NCBI GenBank assembly: GCA_002162755.1
Contig: MAAS01000004.1
Coordinates: forward strand, 62,001 to 126,000
Origin: Gammaproteobacteria bacterium 50_400_T64
GTDB lineage: Bacteria > Pseudomonadota > Gammaproteobacteria > Pseudomonadales > Porticoccaceae
Direction of reading: 5' to 3'
DNA: 64,000 nucleotides
Both the position numbers and the translations under genes were made by a program. Position 1 is the stretch's first letter. The number at the start of each line of letters is the position of its first letter. Of this stretch, positions 37,724-45,234 are shown in pieces. The notes below the pieces were generated by a model that had not been told where the DNA came from, made no database searches, and worked only from the letters and a program-made list of their open reading frames with translations.

Positions 37724-38689
37724 TTAAACATCCAGCCCAACAAAATCGAGCGTCTCACGGGCCAGGTCAATTTTATCCTGCAAGCTCTGCATTAATGTTT
37801 GAGCGACACCAACCCGGGGAATAATTTGGCGAATGGCATCGGCCTCGCCAACGTCGCGGCGATCAAGAATAAAGCCACTGACAATATCCTGATAGTAATC
37901 CGCCACGGTGATTGAATTCATTTTCAAACCCAGTTCGGCCATTATTTTTGCCGTTGGGCCTTTGACTGCCGAGCCACCAATAATGGGCGATATCGCCACC
38001 ACCGGCACCGCCGTCTTTTGCAAGATACCGCGAATACCGGGCAGTGCCAAAATCGGGTCGATACTCAGAAAGGGGTTGGAGGGACAGATAACAATTAAAT
38101 CGAGGACGGGGTCTTGCAGGCTGGCGAGAAATTTCGGGTGGGGTTGAGCTGTTTCTTGGCCGACAAAATGGATCGACTTTAGTTTAGGCTCGCAGCGTTG
38201 ACGTACGAAATAGTCCTGAAAAGGCAGGATTATTGAGCCACCGTCGCTTTCCACTTCAACCTTTGTGGCTAACGTATCGTCGGTCATAGGAATGATCGGC
38301 ACCGACACACCGAGCTGGCGACTCAAAGCCTGCGTCACCTCCCCCAGTCCTTCGCCTGCGGCTAAGCGCTGGGTGCGTTCAACGTGCATGGCGAGGTCTT
38401 TGTCACCGAGGTAAAACCAGTCTTCGCCGCCAAGGGCCGATAACGAGGCCATAAACTCGCCGGTTTCCCCCGCCCTGCCCCAGCCGGTTTCTGTATTCAC
38501 ACAACCCGCCAGAGTGTAAGTCACTGTGTCGATATCGGGACAAATACGCAGACCGAGATGGGTGAAGTCGTCACCGGTATTGACCACGATACTCAGCTCA
38601 TCATCACCCAGCACATGGCTCAGGCCGAGGGCCAGCTTTGCACCACCGACACCGCCGCAGAGGGCGAGTACTTTTCTTTTATTACTCAC
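37724..38689 (-). CDS. cofD: CofD: phospholactate/phosphoglycerate transferase (F420-0 synthase)
   Basis: 321 residues, GTG start. It joins the activated three-carbon unit to FO to give F420-0 (or its dehydro form). The N-terminus VLALCGGVGGAKLALGLSHV is the family signature; then VNTGDDFTHLGLRICPDIDT, the GWGRAGETGEFM loop, ICPSNPFLSIDPILALPGIR and SPIIGGSAVKGPTAKIMAEL. The start lies in a 29-bp repeat and overlaps a preceding mini-ORF stop (GTGA). Part of the leftward F420 operon. Confidence 0.96.
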   Translation of the reverse strand: MSNKRKVLALCGGVGGAKLALGLSHVLGDDELSIVVNTGDDFTHLGLRICPDIDTVTYTLAGCVNTETGWGRAGETGEFMASLSALGGEDWFYLGDKDLAMHVERTQRLAAGEGLGEVTQALSRQLGVSVPIIPMTDDTLATKVEVESDGGSIILPFQDYFVRQRCEPKLKSIHFVGQETAQPHPKFLASLQDPVLDLIVICPSNPFLSIDPILALPGIRGILQKTAVPVVAISPIIGGSAVKGPTAKIMAELGLKMNSITVADYYQDIVSGFILDRRDVGEADAIRQIIPRVGVAQTLMQSLQDKIDLARETLDFVGLDV

Positions 38690-38753
38690 CTAACGACTCC
38701 CCACCTAATATTACTCACCTAACTACTCCCCACCTAATATTGCTCACCTAATA
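38682..38753 (-). repeat. 29-bp tandem repeat at the cofE-cofD junction, chain of GTGA mini-ORFs
   Basis: Two full 29-bp units (38682-38710, 38711-38739) plus a half unit. On the coding strand each unit carries TTAGGTGAGTAATA and TTAGGTGGGGAG. The cofE stop overlaps a GTG (GTGA) that opens a 5-codon frame; this stops in the next GTGA, which opens a 10-codon frame; a second 10-codon frame follows and stops in the GTGA that starts cofD. Each 10-codon frame carries its own GGGGAG ribosome-binding site for the next start. This is best explained as duplication of an ancestral cofE/cofD GTGA overlap. Confidence 0.9.
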
Positions 38754-38757
38754 CTAC

Positions 38758-39567
38758 TCACCGAAACAAGTCTCGCTCTTTATCCCTTAACAAGGCGCTA
38801 ACGCCATTGCAGCGTTCGGGCGCACTATCAAAGTTGTAACCGCGAATAATCACTAGCGGTTTGCCCTCGCCGCCTTCTCCCTGCAACAAAGCAGCGGCGC
38901 TGGCTAACTGATCCGCCACCGCAACTTCAGTGACGAGCAGTGTGCGCCCGTACAAATCTTTATCGCCGCGCCGGTCATCGAGGGCAGCCAAACCGGCGGC
39001 ACCGAGGGCAAGGCCCGTGGTGCCATTGCGCCAGGCCCGGCCGACGCTGTCGTTGATAATCACCCCCACATGCACACCGTAAGTGCCCTGTATTTGTAGC
39101 GCTAAATCGGCGGCAAATTGATCCGGGTTATGGGGTAATAAGAGCACTCGCTCAACCCGATCATCACCCTCTTCACTGTCGGCATGTTGAATATTCGAGG
39201 CATCGATACCGGCATTGGCCATGACATAACCGAGCCGGTGTTCGACGATCAGTACACCGGGGCAATGGCGCACCACCGCTGTTGATTCATCGAGAATAAC
39301 GCTAACAATACGCGGGTCTTTATCAACAGCGATCGCCAACTCTAGTGCCTCGGCCGTGGGTTCAACCTGCTTTAAATCGACATAGCGATTCTCAGCTTTG
39401 GAGACAATTTTTTGCGCCAGCACCAGTACATCCCCATCTTCCAGGGTCTGCTGGTTGGCACTGAGGCTTTCTGCAATTAACCGAGCCAGGTCATCACCCG
39501 GCTCGACCAAAGGGAAGTCGCTCAGCGCTAAGAGTTGTAACTGAGCCGTCGTCATTTGCACAGGCAC
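38758..39567 (-). CDS. cofE: CofE: F420-0 gamma-glutamyl ligase
   Basis: 269 residues, the single-domain archaeal-like form; the C-terminal nitroreductase-like domain of actinobacterial FbiB is absent. It adds gamma-linked glutamates to F420-0 with GTP. Landmarks: LLALSDFPLVEPGDDLARLI, DGDVLVLAQKIVSKAENR (the AQK-VSK motif), LIVEHRLGYVMANAGIDASN, LLPHNPDQFA, IINDSVGRAWRNGTTGLALG, and the final DELAS-like VADQLASAAALLQGE. First of the cofE-cofD-cofC-fbiC run after npdG. Confidence 0.96.
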   Translation of the reverse strand: MPVQMTTAQLQLLALSDFPLVEPGDDLARLIAESLSANQQTLEDGDVLVLAQKIVSKAENRYVDLKQVEPTAEALELAIAVDKDPRIVSVILDESTAVVRHCPGVLIVEHRLGYVMANAGIDASNIQHADSEEGDDRVERVLLLPHNPDQFAADLALQIQGTYGVHVGVIINDSVGRAWRNGTTGLALGAAGLAALDDRRGDKDLYGRTLLVTEVAVADQLASAAALLQGEGGEGKPLVIIRGYNFDSAPERCNGVSALLRDKERDLFR

Positions 39568-39638
39568 TCAGTATTCACTAACGCGGCACTATTTATTAGC
39601 GCGGCTCTGGGCAGCACTATGGGGAGCTCACGCAAGAT

Positions 39639-40316
39639 TTAAACCCCGGGTTTGCCAGTAATGCTAAAGCCTGCACCAGGAATTTTGTAACGACGATTGA
39701 GAGTAATCAGTACCGATGTCATCGCCTCGGCAACTACTGAGTTGGCGATTGGCCCGGCGTGCCAGCCTTTCATGCCCGCCGCTTCGGTGAGTGAAACCAC
39801 CAGCGCACAAGCCTCTTTGTTATTACCGCAAATCAGCACATCGCAATCGGGCGCGTGGCTGAGATCGTTCAAATGGGCCGCCGCGACATTTTGATAGGCG
39901 GAGACGACTTTCACTTCATCACCCAAAAAGGCCTGGGCCTGTATGCAGGCAGAACCGCCCTCGGGCATTTGCACAGTGCCGACTTTCGGTGGCATTAAAG
40001 GCACGGTGACGTCGATGAAGATTTTGCCCTGTACCGCCTCACGAATCGCTTCGAGGGTCGATTGATGATTGGCAAATGGCACGGTCATAACAACCACTTC
40101 GCCCGCCGCTGCTGCCGCTTCGTTGGCCATGGCCCGTGCGGGAACAACTAGATTGCGAGCATTCAACTCTTCAGCCGCTGCGGCTGCTTTTTCTTCGGTG
40201 CGGGAACCGATAATCACTTCATAGCCCGCCGTTGCCCAGCGCAGGGCGAGGCCACCGCCGAGATCACCACTGCCACCAAGAATTGCGATTACCGGTTTTT
40301 TATCAGTACTACTCAC
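39639..40316 (-). CDS. npdG: F420:NADPH oxidoreductase (NpdG family)
   Basis: 225 residues. It passes hydride between NADPH and F420, so it would keep the F420 pool reduced. The N-terminal Rossmann motif is PVIAILGGSGDLGGGLALRWA, followed by IIGSRTEEKAAAAA (NADP-selecting Ser-Arg after strand 2). VVVMTVPFANHQSTLEAI and IFIDVTVPLMPP are family blocks; CDVLICGNNKEA and the final ITGKPGV also fit. Its presence next to cofE supports a working F420 system, not a relic. Just upstream lies a terminator-like hairpin after the LLM gene. Confidence 0.93.
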   Translation of the reverse strand: MSSTDKKPVIAILGGSGDLGGGLALRWATAGYEVIIGSRTEEKAAAAAEELNARNLVVPARAMANEAAAAAGEVVVMTVPFANHQSTLEAIREAVQGKIFIDVTVPLMPPKVGTVQMPEGGSACIQAQAFLGDEVKVVSAYQNVAAAHLNDLSHAPDCDVLICGNNKEACALVVSLTEAAGMKGWHAGPIANSVVAEAMTSVLITLNRRYKIPGAGFSITGKPGV

Positions 40317-40338
40317 TACTATTCACCTTCATTTAAAT

Positions 40339-40370
40339 GAATACCCACCGACATAAGTTGGCGGGTATTC
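40339..40370 (-). terminator. Hairpin between the LLM gene and npdG
   Basis: Arms GAATACCCACC (40339-40349) and GGCGGGTATTC (40360-40370) pair with one mismatch around a 10-base loop. It lies after the LLM stop and just before the npdG start, so npdG-cofEDC-fbiC may have its own promoter or be read at a reduced level. Confidence 0.5.
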
Positions 40371-40402
40371 GCTAATAAAATATGTGTCCACCGAAACAGG
40401 AT

Positions 40403-41443
40403 TTAAGTCAGCGCTTTAAGCCGAGGCATCACCTCGCTGGCAAACAACTCCATGCCATGACGTGTCCTGCTGGGATCTGCCCCCGGTAGCGACATCATTA
40501 ATGTCAGATGCGTACCCGGCGATTCTTCATGGGCCGCTAACAACTGTGCCAGCACCGTTTCGGGGCTGCCAATAATAGCCGAGCGACCAAAGCTTTCACA
40601 GTAGCGCGTCTTCTTCAGCTCCTCTGGTGAGGGCACAACGCTTTCAGCAACACCGTCACCGGTGGCATCGCCCGACTCTTCCGCCCAGGCCTGATATTCA
40701 CTCATCACATGATGCAGAGGCTCGGCGCAATCTTCCCAGGCCTGCTCATCGGTTTCTGCCACGTAGCAGATCAGCAGGTGGGCGATATTGAAATCATCCG
40801 GATCACGACCGTGGCGACGCAGGGCTTCAATATATTTCAGCCGATGTTCTACTGCGCCGGTCGAGGCCAGGTGGCAACCCAGCCGCGCTGCTCTATCCAG
40901 TGCTTTATCGCCCCGCGCACCCACCCAAACAGGGAAAGGCTGCTGCACCGGCGGTGGAAAAAGCTGCACATCGGTGTACTGATTAAAACGGCCATCGTGG
41001 CTGACTTTTTCACCGTTTAACATCGACTGCACCAGCGGCAAGCCCTCAGCCAGGCGTGCGCCCCGCTCCTTTGAGCTAATGCCCATGCCGGTAAATTCAC
41101 CCGGGCGATAACCCAGACCCATACCGAGATCAAAGCGGCCATTGGAGATCACATCCACTGTGGCCGCATCTTCCGCAACTCGCACCGGATTGTGCAGCGG
41201 TAATAAAAGTACATAAGTACCAATTCGCACTCGCTCGGTACGGGCCGCAATAGCCGCCGCGATGGGCAGTACCGAAGGTGAATAACCGTCTTCAACAAAG
41301 TGGTGTTCACTAAGCCACACATGGTCGTAACCGAGGGTTTCAGCGGCAACAGCGTGGTCTAGTTCATGGCGGTAAATCGTCGCCCAGTCTGTGCTGTTAA
41401 AGGGCGGATTGCGGAACATAAAAAGAATGCCGATATCGAGCAT
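40403..41443 (-). CDS. LLM-class flavin/F420-dependent oxidoreductase
   Basis: 346 residues from ATG 41443, behind CAGGGAG (the longer in-frame start at 41530 has no support). Luciferase-like TIM barrel: DIGILFMFRNPPF at the start, YDHVWLSEHHFVEDGYSPS, IGTYVLLLPLHNPVRVAEDAATVD, GRFDLGMGLGYRPGEF (phosphate loop), PFPVWVGARGDKALDRAARLG. Members use FMN or F420. The position beside npdG and the cof genes makes F420 the likely cofactor, but sequence alone does not settle it. Divergent from the MarR regulator, and probably controlled by it. Confidence 0.9.
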   Translation of the reverse strand: MLDIGILFMFRNPPFNSTDWATIYRHELDHAVAAETLGYDHVWLSEHHFVEDGYSPSVLPIAAAIAARTERVRIGTYVLLLPLHNPVRVAEDAATVDVISNGRFDLGMGLGYRPGEFTGMGISSKERGARLAEGLPLVQSMLNGEKVSHDGRFNQYTDVQLFPPPVQQPFPVWVGARGDKALDRAARLGCHLASTGAVEHRLKYIEALRRHGRDPDDFNIAHLLICYVAETDEQAWEDCAEPLHHVMSEYQAWAEESGDATGDGVAESVVPSPEELKKTRYCESFGRSAIIGSPETVLAQLLAAHEESPGTHLTLMMSLPGADPSRTRHGMELFASEVMPRLKALT

Positions 41444-41575
41444 GGTTAAACTCCCTGGATATATTATTTTTATAAAAGTCCACGTTATAGGCCTCGCGGC
41501 TTTTTTACAATATCTATCTAACAGTCTCAAAGTTATTGTTTAAGCCCACTATTCTCACGCTGAAGAAGCCCTTGA

Positions 41576-41620
41576 ATATAGTACTAGTACAGACTACTAT
41601 TGTTCGCACTAGTACTATAT
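41576..41620. promoter_or_regulatory. Probable MarR operator: 13-bp perfect inverted repeat
   Basis: ATATAGTACTAGT (41576-41588) and its exact complement ACTAGTACTATAT (41608-41620), with a 19-base spacer, in the gap between the divergent LLM and MarR genes. Each arm contains the smaller palindrome TAGTACTAG/CTAGTACTA. Position next to a MarR gene suggests autoregulation and joint control of the LLM gene. Confidence 0.7.
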
Positions 41621-41638
41621 TGCGAGCATTATGACGCC

Positions 41639-42103
41639 ATGGATAACAAACATCTTCTAGCGACCATCCGCCAGTTAGCCCTGTGCTACCAGGCCTTTGA
41701 CCGCTTCTCAACAAAACAATTACAAGGTAGCGGCTTAAGCCATCGGCAATTTGACATCATTGCCACCCTGGGAAATACACAAGGCATGTCACCGAAAGAA
41801 TTAGGCGAGAGAACCCTGATTACCAAGGGCACGCTAACCGGCGTCATCAATCGACTGGAGGACAAAAACCTGGTGCAGCGCATCCCCAGCCCCCTGGACG
41901 GTAGAAGTCAGATCATCCAACTCACGCCCGCTGGCGAAGCTCAGTTCGATGAAATATTCCCGCTGCTTCTTACCGCAATGAGAAAAGTCTTTGCCAACTT
42001 CAAGGCCAGTGATTACCAGCGTGTGCAGAATGCACTGCAGGACTTGCGCGCTGTTTTTATCAACGAAAAGGTTGGCAAAGATATTGATGGGGACAGCCAA
42101 TGA
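41639..42103 (+). CDS. MarR-family transcriptional regulator
   Basis: 154 residues from ATG 41639 (the frame is open to 41600, but that part lies in the operator). Winged-helix features: LSHRQFDIIATLGNTQGMSP, KELGERTLITKGTLTGVINR (recognition helix), LEDKNLVQRIPSPLDGRSQI (wing) and ITPAGEAQFDEIFPLL-like dimer helix. MarR proteins usually repress until a phenolic or oxidant signal binds. The stop overlaps the start of the cytochrome b561 gene (ATGA), so they are one operon. The inverted repeat upstream is its likely operator. Confidence 0.93.
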   Translation: MDNKHLLATIRQLALCYQAFDRFSTKQLQGSGLSHRQFDIIATLGNTQGMSPKELGERTLITKGTLTGVINRLEDKNLVQRIPSPLDGRSQIIQLTPAGEAQFDEIFPLLLTAMRKVFANFKASDYQRVQNALQDLRAVFINEKVGKDIDGDSQ

Positions 42104-42639
42104 ATTACACCCGTACGGCCATAATTCTGCACTGGCTAGTCGCACTATTAATCTTCATCGCTTTTCCGCTGGGCATCTATATGCATGAGCTAGCGTTATC
42201 GCCCACCAAACTGAAACTCTACAGTTACCACAAATGGATCGGGGTCACGGTGTTTACATTGAGCCTGCTCCGGCTGCTGTGGCGCACCACACATCAACCA
42301 CCTCCCCTGCCTTCGTCGATCACTCGCTGGCAACAACGCGCCGCCCGCATCGCACACTACCTGCTGTACGCACTATTAATTGCGGTACCCGTCTCCGGTT
42401 GGTTGATGAGTTCCGCGAAGGGGGTACAGACAGTGTGGTTTGGCCTGCTGCCCCTGCCCGACATGGTGCCCAGAGATAAGTCCCTGGGCGAATTACTCAA
42501 GACCGTGCATCTGGGGCTGAACATCACCCTGCTAACACTTGTCGTGGTGCATTTACTGGCCGGGCTTAAACACCACTTCATCGATGGCGACAAAATCATG
42601 TCGCGCATGTTTTTTAGCAACAAGGTGAAATCATTATGA
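42100..42639 (+). CDS. Cytochrome b561 family protein
   Basis: 179 residues, four membrane helices. The heme-ligand histidines are seen in ILHWLVALLIFIAFPLGIYM (helix 1), SYHKWIGVTVFTLSLLRLLW (helix 2), and the last helix VHLGLNITLLTLVVVHLLAG with LKHHFIDGD. The family moves electrons from the quinone pool or takes them from superoxide. It overlaps both marR and the yceI gene by four bases, so the three are translationally coupled. The b561-YceI pairing is common and suggests a quinone or isoprenoid-related redox function. Confidence 0.94.
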   Translation: MNYTRTAIILHWLVALLIFIAFPLGIYMHELALSPTKLKLYSYHKWIGVTVFTLSLLRLLWRTTHQPPPLPSSITRWQQRAARIAHYLLYALLIAVPVSGWLMSSAKGVQTVWFGLLPLPDMVPRDKSLGELLKTVHLGLNITLLTLVVVHLLAGLKHHFIDGDKIMSRMFFSNKVKSL

Positions 42640-43205
42640 AACCCTTCTATTTAGCGAACTATTTAGCCCTATCATTGCTTTTAGCCAGCCTTAGCAGTCA
42701 GGCGCTTGAGTACCGAGGTCTGCTCGCTGAGCAGAGCACACTGAGCTTCACCTATCGGCAAATGGGCGTGCCAATGAAGGGCGACTTCAGCCGTTTTACT
42801 GCCCAAATTGCCTACGACCCGGCTCAGCCCACCACTGCCAGCGCTCGCTTTGAGGTCGACCTTAAAAGCATTGACGTCGGCTATAGCGATGGCAACGATG
42901 AAATACTCAAGGCCGATTGGCTCGACACCAGCAAGTACCCAACAGCCCATTTTATTTCCAAAGAAATCACCCCTCTCGATAACAATACATTGGCGATAAA
43001 AGGTGAGCTAAATATCAAGGGTAAAACCCTGGCTGTCACCGCGCCGTTGACGATAACAAAAAAAGGGAACACTCAGATATTCAGCGGCAGCCTGCCAATA
43101 AACCGCCTCAACTTTGCCATTGGTGAGGGTCTCTGGTCCGACCTCAATGTAGTGGCCAACGAAATCACCATTCACTTTCACCTCGTCACCGCGAACGAAT
43201 ATTAA
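42636..43205 (+). CDS. YceI-family periplasmic lipid-binding protein (first copy)
   Basis: 189 residues, with a signal peptide (LALSLLLASLSSQA, cleavage near QA-LEYRG). YceI lipocalin-like barrel: LSFTYRQMGVPMKGDFSRFTA, ASARFEVDLKSIDVGYSDGN, ADWLDTSKYPTAHFISKEI, LNIKGKTLAVTAPLTI and the end VANEITIHFHLVTANE. The barrel binds polyisoprenoids or quinones in solved homologues. Cotranscribed after cytochrome b561 (ATGA overlap). The second YceI gene follows 35 bases later and is not identical, so this is an old duplication. Confidence 0.94.
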   Translation: MKPFYLANYLALSLLLASLSSQALEYRGLLAEQSTLSFTYRQMGVPMKGDFSRFTAQIAYDPAQPTTASARFEVDLKSIDVGYSDGNDEILKADWLDTSKYPTAHFISKEITPLDNNTLAIKGELNIKGKTLAVTAPLTITKKGNTQIFSGSLPINRLNFAIGEGLWSDLNVVANEITIHFHLVTANEY

Positions 43206-43240
43206 ACAGCCTCGCCCATAAACACCCAAAGGAGAAACAC

Positions 43241-43813
43241 ATGAAAAACACCCTACCTCTAGCCTTCGCCGCCATCCTTTCAGGCAGTGCCATTGCAGCA
43301 CCGACGACCTATGTGATTGAAGGCTCCCACACCATGCCGCGCTTCGAATACAGCCATTTTGGTTATTCGACCCAACAGAGTCGTTTTGATAAAACCAGCG
43401 GTGAAATAACCATCGACCGAGCGGCAAAAAAAGGGTCACTCAATATCACCATTGATGCCACATCGATCAACACCGGCTACGCCCTTTTTAACCAGCATAT
43501 TCAGGACAAAGATTTTTTCGACACAGCAAACTTTCCAACAATTACCTTCCAATCCGAAGACCTGGTCTTTGCTGGCGAGCAGATCACTGCGGTTAATGGC
43601 AAGCTCACCATCAAGGGTATCAGCCAGCCTGTCACCCTGACCCTGAGCTCCTTCCTCTGCATGCCCCACCCGATGCTAAAACGAGAGGCCTGTGGTGCCA
43701 CCGCCACAGCTACCGTGAAGCGCTCGGACTTTAATATGGGCAAACATACACCCTATGTCAGTGATGAAGTTTTACTGACTATCCCTGTCGAAGCGATTAA
43801 GCAAGAGGACTAA
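43241..43813 (+). CDS. YceI-family periplasmic lipid-binding protein (second copy)
   Basis: 190 residues, ATG preceded by AAAGGAGA. Signal peptide LPLAFAAILSGSAIA before APTTY. The barrel pattern is the classic one: YVIEGSHTMPRFEYSHFGYS, FDKTSGEITIDRAAKKGSLN, DFFDTANFPTITFQSEDLVF, LTIKGISQPVTLTLSSF and the CMPHPMLKREACGATATATV segment with two cysteines. Downstream of the first yceI in the same operon. Probably carries a hydrophobic quinone-like ligand in the periplasm for the b561 protein; this is inferred from the neighbourhood. Confidence 0.95.
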   Translation: MKNTLPLAFAAILSGSAIAAPTTYVIEGSHTMPRFEYSHFGYSTQQSRFDKTSGEITIDRAAKKGSLNITIDATSINTGYALFNQHIQDKDFFDTANFPTITFQSEDLVFAGEQITAVNGKLTIKGISQPVTLTLSSFLCMPHPMLKREACGATATATVKRSDFNMGKHTPYVSDEVLLTIPVEAIKQED

Positions 43814-44209
43814 AGTGCCCTTGTCGTCGATTAAACCGCACCAGCCCTAACCCTTATCCGCACGGGAGAATAGCCAATAATTTAAAGACTCGCTATTCTT
43901 CCGGCGTATGCATTGCACGGCACGCCGCCCAAACAACAACAATAAAAAACCAACAAACCCTTTGTTCCAAGCTTGCAGGCCAGGCTATCGACCCCCTATG
44001 CCAAGCTCACTCTCTACGTTTAAATAGCGGATTGTGGAACATAAAAAAATGCCGTTAGAGGGCTTCGGCCTTTTTAACCTGAAGTCAGGCCCTGTTATAA
44101 ATTTATTATTGTCGACGGCATCCTTATGGGCATGGCTAGTTTTTTTACCCCAGGCTTAGTCAATAACAACTATTCGCGCAATCAATAACTTTAATAAAAA
44201 GGAGCGATC
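43814..44209. other. Non-coding stretch with a fragment of an LLM gene
   Basis: About 400 bases without an intact gene. A segment at about 44018-44055 matches, on the minus strand, the N-terminal codons of the LLM gene at 41.4 kb (separate entry). The remainder shows no coding pattern and no tRNA. Confidence 0.6.
44018..44055 (-). pseudogene. Relic of the N-terminus of a second LLM oxidoreductase gene
   Basis: The plus-strand run GCGGATTGTGGAACATAAAA here and GCGGATTGCGGAACATAAAA near 41405 differ at one base, and similarity extends a few bases each way (TTAAA before, AATGCCG after). On the minus strand this encodes the GILFMFRNPPF region, here as MFHNPLF with a one-base deletion. The rest of the gene is gone. 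Confidence 0.6.
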
Positions 44210-45061
44210 ATGAAAGAATTAAGCACCACCGTATTCGCCGACGATTTGGTTTTCCTCGAGGGCCCACGCTGGCGCGATGACAAACTGTGGACATCAGACA
44301 TGCACGGCCACGCGGTCTACACGCTGACCATGAATGGCCAGCGAACAAAGGTTATTGATGTGCCCGGCCAGCCCTCGGGTCTCGGCTTTTTGCCCAACGG
44401 CACACCGTTAATTGTGTCGATGCACGACCGCAAACTAATGAAGCTGATTGACGGAAAGCTCGAACTGCACGCTGACCTGTCGACCCTCTGCCCCTATGAA
44501 ATCAACGACATGGTGGTCGATAAAAAGGGTAACGCCTACATCGGCAATATCGGTTTTAATATTTTCAAAAAGGAAAAATTCAAGCCGACGAATTTTGTAT
44601 TAGTGACACCCGACGGCCAAGCCCGCGAAGTCGCCACCGACCTCCACGTACCCAACGGCCCGGTGATTACGCCCGACGGTAAAACACTCATCGTCGCTGA
44701 ATCCTGGGCGAAAAGGCTGACGGCTTTTACTATCGATGACGATGGCTCATTGAGTGATCGCCGAATATTTGCCGATTTAGGTGATGCCGCGCCCGATGGT
44801 ATTTGTCTCGATGCCGAGGGGGCTGTATGGCTCGCGGCCTTTAATCAGGATAATTTTCTTCGTGTGCTTGAGGGCGGTGAAGTGACTCATCGCGTTAAAG
44901 TTGTCGACCGCTATCCCGTCGCCTGTACGCTTGGTGGCCCCGATGGCCGCACTCTGTTCGGCTTAACCTACCAGGGTTCGATTCAAGATATTGGTGCGGG
45001 TAAGGCGGCATCGCGAATCGAAATAGCCACTGTAGATGTACCCGGTAGCGGCTCGCCTTAG
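44210..45061 (+). CDS. SMP-30/gluconolactonase-like hydrolase
   Basis: 283 residues; ATG preceded by AAAGGAG. Six-bladed beta-propeller of the SGL/LRE family: FADDLVFLEGPRWRDDKLWT (metal-binding Glu), VIDVPGQPSGLGFLPNGTPL, YEINDMVVDKKGNAYIGNIG (Asn/Asp metal site), VPNGPVITPDGKTLIVAESW and AAPDGICLDAEGAVWLAAF. The family hydrolyses lactones and related esters; the substrate here is unknown. It stands alone, facing the TonB receptor gene with a shared terminator between them. Confidence 0.92.
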   Translation: MKELSTTVFADDLVFLEGPRWRDDKLWTSDMHGHAVYTLTMNGQRTKVIDVPGQPSGLGFLPNGTPLIVSMHDRKLMKLIDGKLELHADLSTLCPYEINDMVVDKKGNAYIGNIGFNIFKKEKFKPTNFVLVTPDGQAREVATDLHVPNGPVITPDGKTLIVAESWAKRLTAFTIDDDGSLSDRRIFADLGDAAPDGICLDAEGAVWLAAFNQDNFLRVLEGGEVTHRVKVVDRYPVACTLGGPDGRTLFGLTYQGSIQDIGAGKAASRIEIATVDVPGSGSP

Positions 45062-45149
45062 GCGTGGGAAAATAGCCAGTAATTCCGTACTATGATCTTG
45101 TACCACTACGCTAATGTTTAAATACGTGCTATCAGCAACATATTTTAGC

Positions 45150-45194
45150 CCTGAATAAATCGACCGCATAAAAATAGCGGTCGATTTATTCAGG
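45150..45194. terminator. Bidirectional terminator
   Basis: Perfect 18-bp stem: CCTGAATAAATCGACCGC (45150-45167) and its complement (45177-45194) around the loop ATAAAAATA. It sits between the convergent SMP-30 and TonB-receptor genes. Confidence 0.85.
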
Positions 45195-45234
45195 CTAACA
45201 AGTACTTATCCCAACTTAGCGGCTAACACCAACA

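Noticed and set aside
38682-38753. CRISPR-like direct repeats
   Set aside because: The 29-bp units touch each other without spacers, and no cas gene is near; it is a tandem duplication.
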